This document shows, one piece after another, positions 57,401-63,400 of a DNA stretch of 64,000 nt (positions within the stretch are counted from its first letter, which is position 1; each line of letters starts with the position of its first letter). This DNA is from Anastrepha obliqua (taxonomy: Eukaryota > Arthropoda > Insecta > Diptera > Tephritidae). Under the pieces are notes generated by a model that had not been told where the DNA came from, searched no databases, and saw only the letters and a list, made by a program, of their open reading frames with translations. The stretch lies in assembly GCF_027943255.1 (NCBI RefSeq), contig NC_072896.1, positions 65,490,501 through 65,554,500 of the forward strand, read 5' to 3'. The translations under genes were made by a program, and so were the position numbers.

Positions 57401-60400
57401 CTTTTCCCCTCGGTGCAAATGTACGAAAACTCCAAGAGAGCAGCAGTGAATATGTGAGAGAGGAGAGAGCACAGTAGATAGCAGGATAAATGTTTAGGTA
57501 ATAGTATACCAAACTCGATATCCACATAAGAGCGATGACACAAATGAATTAAAATAACACAACAAAAAACACATGAGCGGCAAAGTCACATAACATTCAC
57601 TAAACAATGATTCAAGACAGAAAGAGAGAGAGAGAGAGAGAGAAAACATAGACAAACAACGAGCACGAGTACTAGTACGAATATATGGTTGCTTTCTTGC
57701 ATGCATGAGACAGACGTCCATGATTGATGGGTGATCCAGTTACTTGAATAATTTTTTTCCCAAACAATATTGCAAGACTTTGCCGCACGACATTTAAATT
57801 TTATAGTATTCTTTACTCAGCAGATGGGTGATAGTTTAGAATAGTAATCTATGTAGGAGAAGCAGACGTCCTTGCGGCAAACCACCGGCCGTCGCTTTAA
57901 ACCGCAACCCCGCATTGTAAACTCATTCCAAGACATATAAAAGTCGGTGTTTTTTTTCAATCTTTTTCTAACAAATTATATAAAACGAGCACCTTTTCTT
58001 ATACGTACATATGCACACGCTAGTTACCTGCTATTATATGACAATCGGGAGTATTTACATCGGCTGCATTATCGCAAAAGCACATAGGCACATGTTTGAT
58101 TGTACGACAGACCATAAAATTAGGATTGTATATGCGACAGAAGGTCGGCAAGAGTAGGCAAGGATTAATGCACTCTCCATGTAAACAGAATTCTTCGTCA
58201 GTACAGTCGCTGTCAGTCTTGCAAGTTACAGTGGGTATGGCAGTGGGTGGTATTATACTGGCTAGATGTGGAATTACTGTTTGAGCTGTTTCGTTAACGC
58301 GTACAGTTACGTCAGGTATTGTAACATTTATGCCATACGGCATTTTCATTGTTGTTAGGGGTCTGATTTGAGGTGTGATAGGAACAAGAGCCTCTGGTGT
58401 CGTCGATTCCACATATATAGGTGTAACAGTAACCGTCCGTTGGGTGGTTGGTATTTCCGTTCCATAACCCAACGGCGTTACGATTTTAACTAAACCACTC
58501 GTCTCACCCCTACTGGAGGTTTCAATGCCTTCAGTTGATATTCCTACTGTTGCACCTGTTGAGTATGTGGTTGCTGTTTCAAGTGGTGGGACTCCCCTTA
58601 TCGGACCCAATGTGTTGGTACCTGCGGCTCCGTCTGAAGTAGTAGTTCTATCCGGTGTTGTTGTGGTCTCAACAACAGGGATTACAGGGTATCCAACCGT
58701 TGTTTCTACCGAAGGAAACTCGCTTATTGAACCAACCGCTGTAGTAGTTCTGTCGTAATCCGAAGATGCAGCTGTGGCAGCCAGTGTTGACTTGATTCCC
58801 TCTGTGGTGGTTGTCACACCAGGAACTGTAGTGTATCCAACCGTTATCTGAACTGAAGGAATCTCGGTTATTGGACCAGTTCTCGTAGTAATTCTTCCTT
58901 CACTTGAAGACGTAGTTGTGGCACCAGGAACTGTAGTGTATCCAACCGTTGTTTGAACTGGAGGAATATCGGTTATTGGACCAGTTGTTGTAGTTATCTT
59001 TTCTTCACTTGAAGACGTAGTTGTGGCACCAGGAACTGTAGTGTATCCAACCGTTGCTTGAACTGGAGGAATCTCGGTTATTGGACCAGTTATCGTAGTA
59101 ATTCTTTCTTCACTTGAAGACGTAGTTGTGGCACCACGAACTGTAGTGTATTCAACCGTTGTCTGAACCGGAGGAATATAGGTTATTGGACCAGTTGTTG
59201 TAATTATCTTTTCTTCACTTGAAGGTGTAGTTGTGCTACCTGGTCCTGATTCGATACTTTCAGTTGTAGTCCTCACACCAGCAACTGTAGTGTATACAAC
59301 CTTTGTCTGAGCCAAAGGAGTCTCAGTTATTGGACCAGTTGTTGTAGTTACTCCTTCTTCACCTGAAGGTGTAGTTGTGCCACCTGGTGTTGATTGGATA
59401 CTTTCAGTGGTAGTCCTCGCACCAGGAACTGTAGTGTATCCAATCGTTGTCAGAACTGAAGGAATCTCGCTTATTGGACCAGTTATCGTAGTTATTCTTT
59501 CTTCACTTGAAGGTGCAGTTGTGCCACCGGGTGTTGATTCGATACTTTCAGTCGTAGTCCTCACACCAGGAATTGTAGTATATCCAACCGTTGTCTGAAC
59601 CGGAGGAATCTCGGTTATTGGACCAGTTGCTGTAGTTATCTTTTCTTCGCTTGAAGATGTAGTTGTGCCACCTGGTGTTGATTGGATACTTTCAGTGGTA
59701 GTCCTCGCACCATGAACTGTAGTGTATCCAATCGTTGTCAGAACTGGAGGAATCTGGGTTATTGGACCAGTTATCGCAGTTATTCTTTCTTCACTTGAAG
59801 GTGAAGTTGTGCCACCGGGTGTTGATTCGATACTTTCAGTCGTACTCCTCACACCAGGAATTGTAGTATATCCAACCGTTGTCTGAACCGGAGGAATCTC
59901 GGTTATTGGACCAGTTGCTGTAGTTATCTTTTCTTCGCTTGAAGATGTAGTTGTGCCACCTGGTGTTGATTGGATACTTTCAGTGGTAGTCCTCGCACCA
60001 GGAACTGTAGTGTATCCAATCGTTGTCAGAACTGAAGGAATCTCGGTTATTGGACCAGCTATCGCAGTTATTCTTTCTTCACTTGAAGGTGAAGTTGTGC
60101 CACCGGGTGTTGATTCGATACTTTCAGTCGTAGTCCTCACACCAGGAATTGTAGTATATCCAACCGTTGTCTGAACCGGAGGAATCTCGGTTATTGGACC
60201 AGTTGCTGTAGTTATCTTTTCTTCACTTGAAGGTGTAGTTGTGCCACCTGGTGTTGATTGGAAAGTTTCAGTTGTAGTCCTCACACCAGGAACTGTAGTG
60301 TATACAACCGTTGTCAGAACTGAAGGAATCTCGGTTATTGGACCAGTTATCGTAGTTATTCTTTCTTCACTTGAAGGTGTAGATGCCCCACCTGGTGTTG

Positions 60401-63400
60401 ATGCGGTATTTTCAGTTGTAGTCCTCACAACAGGAACTGTAGTGTATCCAACCGTTGTCTGAACTGAAGGAATCTCGGTTATTGGAACAGTTCTTGTAGT
60501 TATCTTTTCTTCACTTGAAGGTGTAGTTGTGCCACCTGGTGTTGATTGGATACTTTCAGTCGTAGTCCTCACACCAGGAACTGTAGTGTATCCAACCGTT
60601 GTCAGAACTGAAGGGATCTCGGTTATTGGACCAGTTATCGTAGTTATTCTTTCTTCACTTGAAGGTGTAGATGTGCCACCTGGTGTTGATGCGGTACTTT
60701 CAGTTGTAGTCCTCACACCAGGAACTGTAGTGTATCCAACCGTTGTCTGAACTGAAGGAATCTCGGTTATTGGACCAGTTGTTGTAGCTATCTTTTCTTC
60801 ACTTGAAGGTGTAGTTGTGCCACCTGGTGTTGATTGGATACTTTCAGTCGTAGTCCTCACACCAGGAACTGTAGTGTATACAACCGTTGTCGGAACTGAA
60901 GGAATCTCGGTTATTGGACCAGTTATCGTAGTTATGTTTTCTTCACTTGAAGGTGTAGATAAGCCACCTGGTGTGGATGCGGTACTTTCAGTTGTAGTCC
61001 TCACACCAGGAACTGTAATGTATCCAACCGTTGTCTGAACTGAAGGAATCTCGGTTATTGGACCAGTTGTTGTAGTTATCTTTTCTTCACTTGAAGGTGT
61101 AGATAAGCCACCTGGTGTGGATGCGGTACTTTCAGTTGTAGTCCTCGCACCAGGAACTGTAATGTATCCAACCGTTGTCAGAACTGAAGGAATCTCGGTT
61201 ATTGGACCAGTTATCGTAGTTATTCTTTCTTCACTTGAAGGTGTAGATGTGCCACCTGGTGTGGATGCGGTACTTTCAGTAGTAGTCCTCGCACCAGGAA
61301 CTGTTGTATATCGAACCGTTGTATGAACCGGAGGAATTTCGGTTATTGGACCAGTTGTTGTAGTTATCTTTTCTTCACTTGAAGGTGTAGTTGTGCCACC
61401 TGGTGTTGATGGGATACTTTCAGTCGTAGTCCTCGCACCAGGAACTGTAGTGTATCCGACCGTTGTCAGAACTGAAGGAATCTCGGTTATTGGACCAGTT
61501 ATCGGTGTTATTTTTTCTTCACTTGAAGTTGTAGATGTGCCACCTGGTGTGGATGCGGTACTTTCAGTTGTAGTATATCCAACCGTTGTATGAACCGGAG
61601 GAATCTCGGTTATTGGACCAGTTGTTGTAGTTATCTTTTCTTCACTTGAAGGTGTAGTTGTGCCACCTGGTGTTGATTGGATACTTTCAGTCGTAGTCCT
61701 CACACCAGGAACTGTAGTGTATCCAACCGTTATCGGAACTGAAGGAATCTCGGTTATTGGACCAGTTATCGTAGTTATTTTTTCTTCACTTGAAGGTGTA
61801 GATGTGCCACCTGGTGTTGATGCGGTACTTTCAGTTGTAGTCCTCACAACAGGAACTGTAGTGTATCCAACCGTTGTCTGAACTGAAGGAATCTCGGTTA
61901 TTGGACCAGTTGTTGTAGTTATCTTTTCTTCACTTGAAGGTGTAGTTGTGCCACCTGGTGTTGATTGGATACTTTCAGTCGTAGTCCTCACACCAGGAAC
62001 TGTAGTGTATCCAACCGTTGTCTGAACTGAAGGAATCTCGGTTATTGGACCAGTTGTTGTAGCTATCTTTTCTTCACTTGAAGGTGTAGTTGTGCCACCT
62101 GGTGTTGATTGGATACTTTCAGTCGTAGTCCTCACACCAGGAACTGTAGTGTATCCAACCGTTGTCAGAACTGAAGAAATCTCGGTTATTGGACCAGTTA
62201 TCGTAGTTATTTTTTCTTCACTTGAAGGTGTAGATGTGCCACCTGGTGTGGATGCGGTACTTTCAGTTGTAGTATATCCAACCGTTGTATGAACCGGAGG
62301 AATCTCGGTTATTGGACCAGTTGTTGTAGTTATCTTTTCTTCACTTGAAGGTGTAGTTGTGCCACCTGGTGTTGATTGGATACTTTCAGTCGTAGTCCTC
62401 ACACCAGGAACTGTAGTGTATACAACCGTTATCGGAACTGAAGGAATCTCGGTTATTGGACCAGTTATCGTAGTTATTTTTTCTTCACTTGAAGGTGTAG
62501 ATGTGCCACCTGGTGTTGATGCGGTACTTTCAGTTGTAGTCCTCACAACAGGAACTGTAGTGTATCCAACCGTTGTCTGAACTGAAGGAATCTCGGTTAT
62601 TGGAACAGTTCTTGTAGTTATCTTTTCTTCACTTGAAGGTGTAGTTGTGCCACCTGGTGTTGATTGGATACTTTCAGTCGTAGTCCTCACACCAGGAACT
62701 GTAGTGTATCCAACCGTTGTCAGAACTGAAGGGATCTCGGTTATTGGACCAGTTATCGTAGTTATTTTTTCTTCACTTGAAGGTGTAGATGTGCCACCTG
62801 GTGTTGATGCGGTACTTTCAGTTGTAGTCCTCACAACAGGAACTGTAGTGTATCCAACCGTTGTCTGAACTGAAGGAATCTCGGTTATTGGACCAGTTGT
62901 TGTAGCTATCTTTTCTTCACTTGAAGGTGTAGTTGTGCCACCTGGTGTTGATGGGATACTTTCAGTCGTAGTCCTCACACCAGGAACTGTAGTGTATACA
63001 ACCGTTGTCGGAACTGAAGGAATCTCGGTTATTGGACCAGTTATCGTAGTTATTTTTTCTTCACTTGAAGGTGTAGATGTGCCACCTGGTGTTGATGTGG
63101 TACTTTCAGTTGTAGTCCTCACAACAGGAACTGTAGTGTATCCAACCGTTGTCTGAACTGAAGGAATCTCGGTTATTGGAACAGTTCTTGTAGTTATCTT
63201 TTCTTCACTTGAAGGTGTAGTTGTGCCACCTGGTGTTGATTGGATACTTTCAGTCGTAGTCCTCACACCAGGAACTGTAGTGTATCCAACCGTTGTCAGA
63301 ACTGAAGGGATCTCGGTTATTGGACCAGTTATCGTAGTTATTCTTTCTTCACTTGAAGGTGTAGATGTGCCACCTGGTGTTGATGCGGTACTTTCAGTTG

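Larger units (their letters stand above)
55100..58027 (-). other. 2.9 kb intron between w1 and w2, carries a mariner
   Basis: AT-rich. A mariner remnant occupies 56457-57398 and a (GA)n run lies at about 57622-57643. Small ORFs near 55804-56423 have no recognisable content. Confidence 0.75.
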
